Source: Pseudo-nitzschia pungens (taxonomy: Eukaryota; Bacillariophyta; Bacillariophyceae; Bacillariales; Bacillariaceae). From it: a stretch of 64,000 nucleotides of DNA. The position numbers and the translations under genes are program-made. Below, piece by piece: positions 1 to 10,512 of the stretch. The notes below the pieces were generated by a model. That model did not search any database. It was not told where the DNA came from and worked only from the letters and a program-made list of their open reading frames with translations. The DNA lies in NCBI GenBank assembly GCA_037355855.1, contig CM074760.1, positions 3,774,501 through 3,838,500 of the forward strand, in the 5' to 3' direction. Position 1 is the stretch's first letter. Every line of letters starts with the position of its first letter.

Positions 1-185
1 GCTTGAAGTACTTGCAGTTTCATTCGCTGATAAAAATACCTTCCATATCGAAGAGGTTGTAAAAGTATATCCAGTATGTGTGCAATAGTCGAATGAGTGC
101 TTGTGCATCTACATTAGTTGACGAACACGGTGAATCGAATGGCAGTCGATTGGACAGCCCAAAGATACAGCATTTTCAAACCTAC

Positions 186-812
186 CGGGCTAACAAGTGC
201 AAAGGATATTGCCACCAATGCAGTTTCGAGAGAATTGCTGTATGTTCGAACGAGAGTGTAGGCGTTGAACCAAGAACTAAGACTGCAGAATACACACCAA
301 AACACGACGTCCATCCGTTTATCGTTCTGAGTTTTTTCCGTCTCCCCCAAAATCCTTGGTTTCATCCACCGTGATGAGTACCAAACAGCCCAATCGGTAA
401 TAGCTGCTACAAAAATTGCATTTACGATCAAAGGTCCCCTTGAGACCATCCACGACGAATCCCATCGATACTTCCGAAGAATTGCATAAAATACCAACGT
501 GGGTAGAATCGATGCAAACGAACGAACGGGACCTTCCAATCCAAAAGCTAATGCCTCCGTAAAGGGATGTATCCACTGTTCTACCGATTCATTTTGTTGA
601 GGAACTTGACGCCGTCTCTTCCATTCCCATGTCAATCCTGGACAAGACGAATCTTTGTCAAATGTTGCGTCGTCTTCGAAAACACGACAATAGGAGGGTT
701 CTAGATTCTGCCAGTATTCGTCAGGATCAAATTGAGATTGAATGAGAAAAACGTTTGCTATTCGAAAGGCAGCAAAGAACAAAAATTGTTTGAATGCCAT
801 TGTTCCCGTCAT
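186..812 (-). CDS. GPI mannosyltransferase (PIG-B/GPI10-like, GT22), 5' exon only
   Basis: This is the N-terminal part of a GT22 (ALG9/PIG-B type) ER mannosyltransferase, which uses dolichol-P-mannose to add mannose to the GPI precursor in the ER lumen. What is seen: an early hydrophobic stretch followed by FDPDEYWQNLE, the acidic DxDExW-type catalytic loop of the family, then LTWEW and later RTYSNSLETAL, a signature of PIG-B/PIG-Z proteins. Several hydrophobic segments fit a multi-pass protein. The first ATG is at 812, with a second at 800. The frame meets a stop at 114, but a good donor (GTAGGT) follows codon CCG at 186, so I end the exon there. The remaining exons should lie toward and beyond base 1, and the next acceptor was not settled. 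Family is fairly sure; the exact GPI step is inferred. Confidence 0.8.
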
Positions 813-1539
813 TGCTTCCGACGACAACAATTTCGAAATGTACTCCGTGTGACTTGGAGCACGGGTTGGTTTCGAGCTGCCATATAAGTTGTTGCATCGG
901 TATCAAGTACAGTAGTAGAATTGGGTAATCTTACCGTAATTACGGTAATTACTCGTAAGGTTACTGGAATGGACAAACGACAAAAGGACCGAAATTCTTC
1001 CTCGTTTTTAAAAAGATTTTGAGATACGGCACACACCAGGGGTCAGGCACACACTACGTATGAACTGTGAATAACTCGTACTCTAATGCCGACGCCTGAC
1101 ATTACGTTCGACCGATTCGACTCTTGCTTTGAAACCTACTACCGTAGTAAGATTTTTCATAAGTACCGGTAAGGCCTTACCGGTAGATCTTTTTCATCGC
1201 ATCAAAATTAGTTCGTTCTGCCCATCGTTCGTGGTTTGGATACAGGTAACCTTACTTCACATGAAAAACTGAGCAGTTCGCTCGTAATTGCCGGTTCGAA
1301 TGAATTATTGTTCGTGTGTCAGCTGTCCGTTAACGGGTTTAAAAGGGTTTACAAAGATGACAAGGACGGCAGAGTAGTTTAAAACATCGAAAAGAGAACG
1401 GTTGCCAGACGAAAAGGAATGGCGACAAGGTACAAACGTCGATAGAGAACAGTTGCAAAGGTCTACCTTGCTCTCCAGCGGCATAGAGACTACAACTGGA
1501 GATCTCCTCGTTCGCTGCGTTACAAGAAAGAGTGTTAAC
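813..1539. other. intergenic, divergent promoters with palindromic repeats
   Basis: This lies between the minus-strand GPI mannosyltransferase and the plus-strand TLC gene, so it should hold both promoters. No coding frame is convincing. It contains short interlocking palindromes built on TTACCGTAATTACGGTAA (around 931-950) and CCGGTAAGGCCTTACCGG (around 1166-1184). The same word family recurs in other host intergenic regions of this window. Confidence 0.5.
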
Positions 1540-2424
1540 ATGAGTTCAGTCCTAAATGCTTTCACGACCGAGTGGGATCGCTTGGCAAACGAGTTTCGAA
1601 GTATACAGGAAGGCAGTCCTTTCTGGTTCCAAAGCTCGCGCGAGTATGAAAAGGCATTCTTGGCCATCGCCGTGACAGCAATTTCGTGTACTACCGTTTG
1701 GTTCTTGTCATTGCACATTTATGAGAAATTCGTTTCAACGAAAGAGACACCAGATTGGAAGAAGAAAAAGACCTGTTATCAAATGACCAATTTTTGTTTC
1801 AATCTCACCATTGGTTGCTTAGGAGCATATCAAAATTATTGGATCCTCCCTACTTTGCCTGCATACCATGCATCAAGTAGCATCGAACAAATACCCAACC
1901 TATTCGACGAGTTCTACTTGATGCCAGCCATGCAACTCGGATACCAATGCTGGTCCATTCCAATTGGGATTTTTGTCGTAAATGAATCCAAAGAAATGAT
2001 CCTTCACCATATCGGGGTGGTTTTAGCTGCTTCGTGCGGGGCTTTCAGTCATTTTGGATTTCGGTATTGGCTTCCATTCTTTTTTGGTGTGTTCGAACTT
2101 TCTTCTGTACCTTTGGCAATTATGAACACTTTCAAAGATCACCCAGATGCTGCGAAGAAACATCCGCTGCTCCATCATGCTTCACGAGTATCTTTTGTTG
2201 CTAGCTTTTTGTATATTCGCGTGTGGAAGTGGCTTCCCGTAGGCCCTCTATATATGCGGAATAACTTCTTCCTGTTCCTAACAACGGATTTCGGGTTCAC
2301 TAAAGTTTTTGTCTTCATGCAATTTATTTTTGGAGTGTATCTGGGGTATCTTCAGCTGTACTGGGCGCTGATAGTGGCCAAATTGTCTTTCGACGCTGTG
2401 GCAGGAAAGAAGAAGAACAAATAG
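1540..2424 (+). CDS. TLC (TRAM/LAG1/CLN8)-domain membrane protein
   Basis: A 294-residue multi-pass membrane protein. The frame is open from 1402, but the first 46 codons look like leader sequence; the ATG at 1540 (MSSVLNAFTTEWD) is the natural start. After a short soluble N-terminus there is a TM segment (AVTAISCTTVWFLSLHIYE), then a series of TM helices. The TLC pattern is recognisable in QLGYQCWSIPIGIF, followed by the histidine-containing LHHIGVVLAASCGAF and the FELSSVPLAIMNTFK region. TLC proteins include ceramide synthases and the TMEM56-like group, generally in the ER or other endomembranes. There is no homeobox and no clear ceramide synthase Lag1p motif, so a TMEM56-like protein of unknown substrate is more likely. 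It ends in a lysine-rich tail (AGKKKNK). The stop is TAG. Confidence 0.75.
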   Translation: MSSVLNAFTTEWDRLANEFRSIQEGSPFWFQSSREYEKAFLAIAVTAISCTTVWFLSLHIYEKFVSTKETPDWKKKKTCYQMTNFCFNLTIGCLGAYQNYWILPTLPAYHASSSIEQIPNLFDEFYLMPAMQLGYQCWSIPIGIFVVNESKEMILHHIGVVLAASCGAFSHFGFRYWLPFFFGVFELSSVPLAIMNTFKDHPDAAKKHPLLHHASRVSFVASFLYIRVWKWLPVGPLYMRNNFFLFLTTDFGFTKVFVFMQFIFGVYLGYLQLYWALIVAKLSFDAVAGKKKNK

Positions 2425-2628
2425 TCTGTTCGCGTCATGGACCGATTTTGACCATGTCGTTCATATATCACCATCTGCCTTCAATGGGAACCATGAATAA
2501 ATTATGAATTACATTTCCAAGTTGCTGCTGCGATATTTCAACCAATTATTCATGTGATTTGACTGCGTTACGAAAGGTAGTAAAATGCTATATGCTAGAC
2601 TGGCATTTGTTTTGATGGGTGTTCAATC

Positions 2629-5600
2629 TTAAATTAATAGTGAGGCCTTCAGAGCCCGAGTACGTCCAACACAGAATCTATCAGAGAATCCAGTCGGGCG
2701 TGGCTGAATCCAAGATGGGCGATAGTGTCGACTCGTGAGACACATTTTCATCCCATCTGTTTTTTCTTGCTTGTCGGAATCGTTGCCGTCACCAATAACT
2801 CCACCATCAGTTTTGGGTAGATTTCGTTTCAATACAGAATTCACCCACTGCGACGCCGTTTGATCGTTTTTCTGATTCTCGCCTGTTGCTGATCCGAGAA
2901 ATAATGGGCCGTTCTTCGAGCTATATCTCTTCCTTTTCACATAGAAGTCTTGCAGCGCAACATCATTTCCGCCACCAATAATTCTCAACACATCACCACT
3001 TGGCCCATCGGCGACATTGTTATACAATTCAAGAAGCTTTTTGTCGAGCTCAGCTGGTGAAAGTTCCAAACGCAATTTAGGAGATTCTAGTATGACATCG
3101 ATATCCAAATCCAACCTTTTGTCAAGTTCTTTCATTAAGCTGTGCTTGACTCGGTTCGGCAGGACTTATGATGGTAATCACAATGAGAATGTGAGAAACG
3201 AATCAAGGTCTCCATAATTTAATAGTGAAATCTAACTTAACTCACCATTGCTCTGCGAGACTTCTTGCGACAAGCGTGAACGGAACATGCGATATCTTGC
3301 TCGAGATCGTCTTAACCCAGATGCTATGACATTCCTACCTTCGACATCTTCGATCAACGGGGGTAAAGATATCTGATGAAAAAGAAACCGAGGTCGAGGT
3401 TTTAGAAATATGAAAAACAAATCGAGATACGAAGCTTCAATTTTTTATTCACAACGTACCTCTATGCCGGCATCATTTGAAGATAACGCTTCGGCTTTTA
3501 ACTTAGCCTCCTCCACGGGGATACTACCAGCAGCCTCTAAACGTTGTGTGGCGGCCTCCCAACTCAATGCATGTGAGTATTCAGCCGTTAGCGGCTCGGG
3601 TGAATGTGTTAGGGCGTAGTATAGATTTCCTGGAAAGAGAAACAGTATCAGAATAATATCAGATGTCGTGCTCCACTTAGCTGTCTGTAAGAAAATATTC
3701 CATCGCACTTACCAACAAATTCTTCCTTGTTGGAATACACAAGGCAGTTGGGAAACGCGGCAAAAAAGTCATTTGATGGGTGTGATGGGATAACCACAAA
3801 CTTTCCCATACCGAGGGCTTCTGCAACCGTTGTGCAAAGTACCTCACTAGTGGATGGATTGATGAAAATCTGCAATACCAACAGGCGTAAGATATTTGTC
3901 TCCAGATGCACGAGGGAATTCATATGCATTTATCACGTATCAGTAAAGCTGACTACAAACTTACCTTGTGCGTGAAAGCCAATTCAGCGTGGTCAATGGG
4001 TCCGTGGAATACCATGTCAACATCTAAGGACTTCGCTCTGGATTCTGCCGCATCCTTGTCGGGGCCCCCACCATACATGTCAACTTGAATCTTGATACCA
4101 GCATTCTCTTCGGCATATTGTAGTAGCTCCATTAATGAGCCAATGCCCTTCGACCACAACATTTTCCCTATGAAATATACTGATGAATCCGCCTCCGCTC
4201 CAAAAACTGGATCGCTGTCAGGAGATGTTTCAATGCGTTTTCTTACCTCCGATCCTGCATCAAGGAAGCTCCCTCTGATACCATGTACATTTTCTATAAG
4301 TTCCTTTTCAGGTGCAAACTGCCCTAGTGTTCCCGACAGTTTCACTATACGGTGGCAATGCGCCCTGCACATCCAAGAGCATAGGAGACGCATTGCTGGC
4401 GCCTTTGAGAAGAGCGGGGATGCATGAATAAGTTGAGAGAACACAATGAGTGAGAAGTCTTTCGCTCATATATGGACTATAGAATGCATTCAAACAGCTT
4501 GATGGCGAAAGAACTTACACGAATGAAGGCTGCTGGTTGATCCTGTGCATATACAAAGTAGTTCGTGTGGATGATTCCAACGACATGTTTAAATTTATCT
4601 GTCCACGAGTCACCCGGTGCCCGATACCAATTTAAATGTTCAGGTTCTTCCAGGATACAGATATCAACTTCATCTTCCGATATCAATGCTGTGATATCGC
4701 CCATAGAGTATACTGAGTTTTCTGCTTTGTTCTGCCATGCTGTGTACCATTTTATCTGAAGCTCCTCACTCGGTATTGGCAACTTCGCCGATTCTCGAAG
4801 CCATTTACGGATAAATACCTCTTGTTCCTCTGGGCTTTCGAACAGTTTGTCTGAGCCATATACTTGCACTTGGTCGTGCCTTCTTTCGAGCCATGGAAGC
4901 ATTAACGTAACACTTCCACCTGCTTCGCTGCGTCCAGTTGTCATATACGCAGCACGTAACAGAGGATTGACGGCAGTTCCTGTCATCCACGGCAACGCAG
5001 CTGTAGTGACAATCAATATTCTCTTGGATTTATCACCAATATCAGTGTATGGAACTACATCCTCCCCATCCTTCCTCGGGGAAGGAACCGGTAAGCTTAT
5101 TGATTTTTTGGGGGTATTGTTCATCGGTTCCGATTCATCACCGAGTTTTGCAGACGAAACATATTTCTTCTCTTCGGTGATCTCATTGGAGAATAGAGTG
5201 GTTGTCGTCTTTTTGGATAATTCTGCTGCGTCATCATTGGGAGGAGGCACCTGGTTTTTCTCTGCGTTTCCAAATGTAGACATTGGATACCCCTTGTTCT
5301 CTAGTTCTATTTTCTCCATGTATTCCTGTACATCATCTGCCCAATCTTGCAGTGTTCGTTCCCAAGACGCAAATCCTTCAAAACGAGGAGTCGTCAACTT
5401 GGCTCCTGTCTTGGGGTCAAGTTCAAGTTTTGTCGGCTCATTCAAAAGTGATCTCCACCGTCGAAATGGACTGTTTGCGCTCTTTTTGGAATCGGCATCA
5501 TCGGACGGTGATCTGGGGATAGCCAAATTCTTAATTTCTTGCAACGCTTGTTCCCATTGATCTTTCGTGGTGCTGGATTTCTCTGATCCTAAACCTTTAT

Positions 5601-5847
5601 TTCTATTATTTTTTATTGTTTCAGCCAAACTCATGAATTTGATGCTCTTTCCGTTTTTCTTTGGAGGCAGCGATGATGCTTTCGTGACATCGGTGGTAGC
5701 TTCATTCGATTCATCAGAAGATGAGGAGGGAGAGGATGAAGGAGATGAAGATTCCTCAGTTGAATGAACCGATACAACCAAACACGCATTTGTCAGTAAG
5801 ATCCATCGTATGACGAACGTCAGTAGGGTGGATTTGACAACTTTCAT
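2629..5847 (-). CDS. DGD: digalactosyldiacylglycerol synthase (six exons)
   Basis: GT-B glycosyltransferase that transfers galactose from UDP-Gal to MGDG to make DGDG, a major plastid membrane lipid. Exons by reading frame and GT-AG sites: 5847-4519, 4402-3965, 3869-3713, 3629-3460, 3372-3246, 3164-2629. The phases fit throughout, giving 918 residues. Residues 1-27 are a hydrophobic signal peptide. Residues 30-270 are Ser/Glu-rich and poorly ordered, longer than I would expect before the catalytic part. The GT domain starts near residue 275 ([16 protein letters not shown]). Family hallmarks are EEPEHLNWY followed by [13 protein letters not shown], then [13 protein letters not shown] and ENVHG (exon 2), and [20 protein letters not shown] with HPSNDFF (exon 3) and LSWEAATQR (exon 4). 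The signal peptide fits a gene product entering a complex plastid through the ER. The family is secure; the DGD1 versus DGD2 subtype is not assigned. Confidence 0.9.
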
Positions 5848-6627
5848 GTTACTCCAACTTCATACAAGAAGGACTGGTTTATTTTTATTAGATTCGAATG
5901 CAGATCAGTGGTCAGTGTTGGGAGACAAACGCATGGACTTTGAAAGGAAAAGCTATACCATCAAAATCAATATTCCTAGTCCTGCACTAAATTTGAACAC
6001 TTTATCGTTTCAACAAAACTATCGTGTCCGGCTTCTTTTAATAGTGTACGTGTGTATTATGCATCTGTAACATCGAAAGAAAGCTTAGCTTGAATTTGCT
6101 TCCGAAGATTGGTTCCGATGCTTCGTGTTTCGCGTCGACATGAATAAACATCAAGCGTCAAGAGGAGAAGAGATTTTGATTCGACCTTGGGATCATCATT
6201 TTTTTCAATCTCAATCTCAAAAGATGTCACCGCACTGTCTTACGTCATGGTCGGGATGGACGAGAAAATCGGACTTACACCAAAAATTCTTTCTCCACGG
6301 AATTTTCATGATGATTCCCTAGTAACTAGTGAATCAAATCAATCTACCACAGATTGTCTAGAATGAGAATCCGATCTCAGTCAATAACCTTAAAAAATGG
6401 TAAATCTTACTCGTAGTACGTACGTAAGGCTTACTCGTACTCACAGTCAAACCGCACCGATGACTGAATACGAAGTAAGGAAGTACTACGTATTACTTCG
6501 TACTTCGTAGAAAAGAGTTCGCTTTCGTGACCATCATTCACGTCTGTTTGTGTTTTATTTTCGTACCTTTCCGTAAGGTCTTACCGTAAGGTTATTCATC
6601 ATCCCGACACAAAATTCTTGTCTGCCG
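5848..6627. other. intergenic, divergent promoters
   Basis: Between the divergent DGDG synthase and guanylate kinase genes. A few short open frames exist but none looks coding. From about 6400 to 6600 it is dense in palindromic words of the TACGTACGTAAG, CTTACCGTAAGG and TACTTCGTACTTCG type, close to the guanylate kinase start. Confidence 0.45.
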
Positions 6628-7359
6628 ATGCTACGGATAAAATCATATTTTCTGTCATCAATCGTTTGCTTCTTGACTGTAGGAATACCAATAATCAACA
6701 ATCAGAGAGTCATGGCGTCTAAACTTCTTCCAAAGCCTATCGTGATCTGCGGTCCTTCCGGGGTGGGAAAGGGAACGCTGATTGAGATGCTCTTCAAGCG
6801 TTTCCCAAATGACCAATTTGGCTTTAGTGTGTCCCATACGACGAGAAAGCCTCGTGAGGGAGAGGTTGATGGTAAACACTACAACTTTACGACGGTGGAA
6901 GATATCAAGAAGGAAATTGCCGATGGAAAGTTTGTTGAGTACGCAGAGGTTCATGGAAACTATTACGGGACATCCGTAGCAGCCGTCGAAAGCGTTCAGA
7001 AGCAAAATCGTATCTGCATTTTGGATATCGATATCCAGGGAGTAATGGAGGTGAAAAAATCATCTCTGGAACCCCTTTACTTCTTCGTGACCCCACCTTC
7101 CCTTGAAGAGCTTGAGAAAAGGCTTCGTGGACGTGGAACTGAGACAGAGGAATCGATCAAGAAACGACTTGCCAACTCCAAGCAGGAGATGGACTACGGT
7201 CATGAGGCAGGAAACTTTGATCGAATTTTCGTCAATGCCGATTTGAAGGAAACTTTTGAAGAGTTGGCCTCAGTTATTAGAGAAAACTATCCCGAGCTCG
7301 ACGAAGTTGCTCCGGACGATGAACAAAAGAGCTGTACGTCAAACTGTGTAATATCATAG
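6628..7359 (+). CDS. GUK1: guanylate kinase with N-terminal extension and CaaX-like tail
   Basis: ATP-dependent GMP kinase, supplying GDP for GTP synthesis. The family's main motifs are visible. The P-loop is GPSGVGKG (residues 42-49). The GMP-binding region is SVSHTTRKPREGEVDGKHY. It is followed by GKFVEYAEVHGNYYGTS, the Walker-B-like ILDIDIQGV, and the lid arginines in RGRGTETEESIKKRL. The catalytic core matches eukaryotic enzymes of about 200 residues. Two starts are possible. ATG 6628 adds a hydrophobic leader (YFLSSIVCFLTVGIPII) that could be a signal or anchor. ATG 6712 (MASKLLPKPIVIC) gives a conventional cytosolic enzyme. The C-terminus reads SCTSNCVIS, so it ends in a CaaX-type box with a second cysteine four residues before the CaaX cysteine. 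Lipidation is inferred. The stop is TAG. Confidence 0.92.
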   Translation: MLRIKSYFLSSIVCFLTVGIPIINNQRVMASKLLPKPIVICGPSGVGKGTLIEMLFKRFPNDQFGFSVSHTTRKPREGEVDGKHYNFTTVEDIKKEIADGKFVEYAEVHGNYYGTSVAAVESVQKQNRICILDIDIQGVMEVKKSSLEPLYFFVTPPSLEELEKRLRGRGTETEESIKKRLANSKQEMDYGHEAGNFDRIFVNADLKETFEELASVIRENYPELDEVAPDDEQKSCTSNCVIS

Positions 7360-7764
7360 GACACTGCCTGTCGTGCGATGAAGAGTTGGTTCTAGGCTCT
7401 TCATCAATTGTTTCACAGTTTGGTTGATTGAATCCATTCGAAAGGCTTGTATTGGTATCAACAGTCGCTACATGAATGACTCATTTGCGTTTTCCTGGAC
7501 TACTCTCGGTAGGACAATAATTGTGAAATAAACAACAATCATTAAACTGTTTACGTGTAGGATTCTACAACATTCCCTTTGTCTTGCTGTCGCTGTGTAT
7601 CAGATCTCTACCAACATAGAATTGATCTATTTGGTAGAAATGCTCCCAAAAACTCTCGGTGAGTAGTCGTTTGCATAGCTGTGCAATTCTTCGATACGTC
7701 GCCTTTTCTAGATCGATTCAACAAACAGTTGATTCACTTGTGGAACGATGCCGCGTGATTCATT
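7360..7764. other. intergenic between convergent genes
   Basis: Holds the 3' ends of the convergent guanylate kinase and NAT9 genes. I see no coding frame, repeat or RNA gene in it. Confidence 0.4.
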
Positions 7765-8683
7765 TCATACGGCGCAAGCAATCGCTGAGTAACATCCACC
7801 GTGTTCTCTGAAAATGTTCTCCATTTCGGGTAGGGACTTCCGTAATTCCATCTCGACTTGCTTGAAACATGCGGCATAGCCACACTGTTCAAAACCAATA
7901 CTTTTGAACAGACGAATTGAACCAACATTGTCTTCGTTTATTCTGCAAAAAAATCGATGGATTCCCAGTTTCGTTGCCCCGTACTGTAGCATTGAGCAAG
8001 TAGCTGCTCGCCCTAGTCCTTTTCCCTGGTATCCTTTCCTAGCTATCATGATGTCAATCTCGGCCTGCATAAGTGGTTTCGTTGATGTTACCTCTTGTTC
8101 TGCTTCGATCTTCGCTTCCGGGATTGTCGAGGTTTCATCTGTTTCGCTTTCGTCCTCGTCATCGATTTCACTCAAAAACAAGTTCACATCGCCAATCATC
8201 GCGTCCAAGTTATCTTCCACCCGAAATGGTACACCGTTTTCGGTTTCCGCGGTTTCGGATTGTTCTTCGATGATGCCGCGGCATGCTTCTCTGGCGTGAA
8301 CAATAAACGTACACTTTTTTTCATCGAGATGCCAATCCTTTTGCATCTCTACTTCCTCTTCGTAAGACAGTGGTTCGGATCCAGTTGCTTCTAGCAAGGC
8401 AGGATCTTTCATCCACTCATGGTAATTTGGGACATGTTCTGGACCTAAACCGTCAGCCGATGGCGGGAACAGCAGAGAAATTGCAGTTTACAAGTTTGAG
8501 TTTGCAAAAGTGCGCAAAGATTTGAGAACGAGAGTGATAACCATTTCGCGATTCTCGGAGAAAGTGGATTGCATCCTTGACTCCGTCAAGATCGCCATCG
8601 TTCCAGCACGTTTCAGGTGACTCACGATACGGAACGAGGACAACTTTCTCGCCGACTAGGCATGTCTCGTAGTTAAGTTTCAT
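7765..8683 (-). CDS. NAT9: NAT9-type GNAT acetyltransferase (two exons)
   Basis: GCN5-related N-acetyltransferase of the NAT9 family, 245 residues. The exons are 8683-8626 and 8444-7765, and the intron (GTGAGT...TTTAG) splits an arginine codon, so the joined N-terminus runs KVVLVPYR into PEHVPNYHEWM, the usual NAT9 opening. Then come SEPLSYEEEVEMQKDW, KKCTFIV, MIGDVNLFL, the acetyl-CoA loop RKGYQGKGLGRAA (Q-x-x-G-x-G type) and NVGSIRLFKSIGF. An acidic insert of about 30 residues after NLFLSEID is longer than I recall for animal NAT9. The substrate is not evident from sequence; animal NAT9 has been linked to microtubules. The stop is TGA, showing UGA works as a stop in this genome. Confidence 0.88.
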
Positions 8684-9210
8684 CGTCGTGATTGGTTGAT
8701 GTCAAGGTGTGGCGTACCGTCTATTGAGCAACTGGTCGTTTACAAGACCTGGCTAACGGTTGCTTTAGTCTATCGTCGACCGTCCTTCTAACTTGAATAT
8801 CTCCTTGTCATGTTCAATTTTCTTCGAAAACTGGATCATGGTCGTGACAAAAAGTTGTTGGGCTTGTGGCGAGAATCAATTCATGAATGGGACGGTAAGC
8901 TTCACCCGTGACTCGTAGATGTTCGGAGTGATGGCGCGAAAATTCAGGGAACATCAGATGATATCAGAAAAGAAACGCTAAGGTTACGTTCAACATGCTT
9001 CGATCTTTCGGAACACGATCGGTGCTTCATTGTTCAAATTTTGTCCAGGACAATGATGTCGACGAGAGCATACCGGTATTGTTGATTGTTGAAACATTTC
9101 GGAGCTGACAATATCGAAGGATTTTTTTTGTGAGAGCAATGTTCAATAGACAATTCAACAATAAAGTCTAGGTTGGAATTTCAGTTGTTCATTCTGCGAG
9201 GGAAGCGAAA
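8684..9210. other. intergenic, divergent promoters
   Basis: Separates the divergent NAT9 and methyltransferase-like genes. I see no convincing coding frame. A run of T at 9121-9129 lies about 80 bases before the next start codon. Confidence 0.35.
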
Positions 9211-10155
9211 TTGGAAACGACGATGCATTCTGTGCTGACGATTGTCTGGTCAACGATGACGCGAAACGATTGCAGAAGATTCGTGCTTTTGCTGTGTTGT
9301 GTATTCACTGCACCAAATAGCGCTTGGGAGATGAAATCTGTGACTACGACGTCAAAGCTGCCGACAACAAATTTGCCAAGACGGTCTTTCCTAGCTTTGG
9401 CGCCCGTACTTCCATCGGCAGCTGCGCAAGCACTGGATGCAGGAACCCCCAGTGGCGACAACAACAAAATATCATTGGAACAACAGCAAAACGATGCCGA
9501 ACGACCGTTCGTTTCCGCTGCATTCCCCCGCAGGGAATTAACGAATTCCATTGTTGCTTCGCGGGACACAAACATTTCACCCGCGGAAGTATACGAAACG
9601 ATTTTGAGATTGAAGAAGGAAAGCTCCGACGCCAGTGCAAGTGGATCGACCGGTGCTCCCCCTCGTGCGCTGGACGTGGGAGCGGGAGCTGGGGTCAGCA
9701 CTCAGGTAATTTACGAGCAACTGGGTTACACCAATATCGATGCCCTCGATTGGAGTGGAGAGGCATGGAGAATAAATGTCGTCGAGGGTGGATATTGCCC
9801 TCCGACCGTGCATTTTTACGAACTGGACGACGAACGATTCGTGGAACAATGGAAAAAGGAAAATCTCGGAAAATACGACGTTATCGCCTTCAATTTTGCA
9901 GTCAACCGCGAGAAGGCTCTGTACTTTTGCAAGAATTTGCTCAAACCAGATGGTTTGCTGCTGGCGCCCGTAAACGCACAGCAGGATTATTGGTTGAAGC
10001 AAACCTATCAATTGCTCAATGCAAACGGCGAAGTGGCATGGTCGGCGGCTGATGTTGGCGCATGGAGCGTCCAGTTTCAGCCCGACGTAACGCAAGACAC
10101 CTGTCAAGGAATTTGGTGCAGCCCGTTCAACGGATTTCAAAAATTGCGTCGGTAG
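9211..10155 (+). CDS. SAM-dependent methyltransferase-like protein, predicted thylakoid lumen
   Basis: A 314-residue protein without introns. The catalytic part has class I methyltransferase motif I, LDVGAGAGVST (about 153-163), then the acidic strand-2 loop NIDALDWSGEA, the strand-4 region YDVIAFNFAV and LLKPDGLLLAPV, a usual post-motif III strand. The N-terminus is layered. A hydrophobic segment (FVLLLCCVFTAPNSAWEM) ends in NSAW, like the ASAF-type plastid import site of diatoms. Next come RRSFLALAPVLPSAAAQA, a twin-arginine, hydrophobic, AxA-like thylakoid lumen signal. The start could also be the Met at residue 16 (MTRNDCRRF). Substrate unknown; a fold match does not prove it is an active methyltransferase. 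Confidence 0.72.
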   Translation: METTMHSVLTIVWSTMTRNDCRRFVLLLCCVFTAPNSAWEMKSVTTTSKLPTTNLPRRSFLALAPVLPSAAAQALDAGTPSGDNNKISLEQQQNDAERPFVSAAFPRRELTNSIVASRDTNISPAEVYETILRLKKESSDASASGSTGAPPRALDVGAGAGVSTQVIYEQLGYTNIDALDWSGEAWRINVVEGGYCPPTVHFYELDDERFVEQWKKENLGKYDVIAFNFAVNREKALYFCKNLLKPDGLLLAPVNAQQDYWLKQTYQLLNANGEVAWSAADVGAWSVQFQPDVTQDTCQGIWCSPFNGFQKLRR

Positions 10156-10374
10156 CGACGACTCCTGATAATAATGATCTGCTATAATATTTTTCGGAGA
10201 CCTAACCATCGGATATCTCCCGACTGCATTCGAAATTGGACAAATCTATTCAATTCGTAATTATGTTGTCATTCTAGAGAAAAATTCAATTTTCAATTTG
10301 TGAAATATACTGGCTCAACCACCAATGACGTGGAAATTGTTGTGTTAGCCTACCGGGAAATGGAATGGGTTTTA

Positions 10375-10512
10375 TTATTTCTTCTCTTCTTTTGCTGCGT
10401 TCCACTTAGATTGATCCTCTTTCGTGAATATTTGCCCATTGTCGCGATTCGTCCAGTATGTGTACGCTGCAACGCCAACAATAGCAACGGCCCAGGATGC
10501 TGCTCTCCCGCC
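10375..10512 (-). CDS. possible last exon of a small one-TM protein
   Basis: Read on the minus strand from a CTAG acceptor at 10513, a 46-codon frame gives a hydrophobic helix (SWAVAIVGVAAYTYW) followed by a charged tail (TNRDNGQIFTKEDQSKWN) ending in KKEE-like lysines and TAA. The composition is that of a small organelle membrane protein with its tail on one side. The upstream exon was not found with certainty; candidates lie between 10520 and 10700. The alternative is a chance open frame. I do not recognise the family. Confidence 0.35.
   Translation of the reverse strand, partial: GGRAASWAVAIVGVAAYTYWTNRDNGQIFTKEDQSKWNAAKEEKK

Noticed and set aside
4847..5560. 237-codon plus-strand frame opposite the DGDG synthase exon 1
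   Set aside because: Ser-rich antisense shadow of the low-complexity N-terminus.
6125..6322. Short plus-strand frame before the guanylate kinase
   Set aside because: No domain, low-complexity content, within a promoter region full of palindromic words.
9324..10209. Alternative frames overlapping the methyltransferase-like gene
   Set aside because: No domains; the called frame has coherent targeting signals and motif I.
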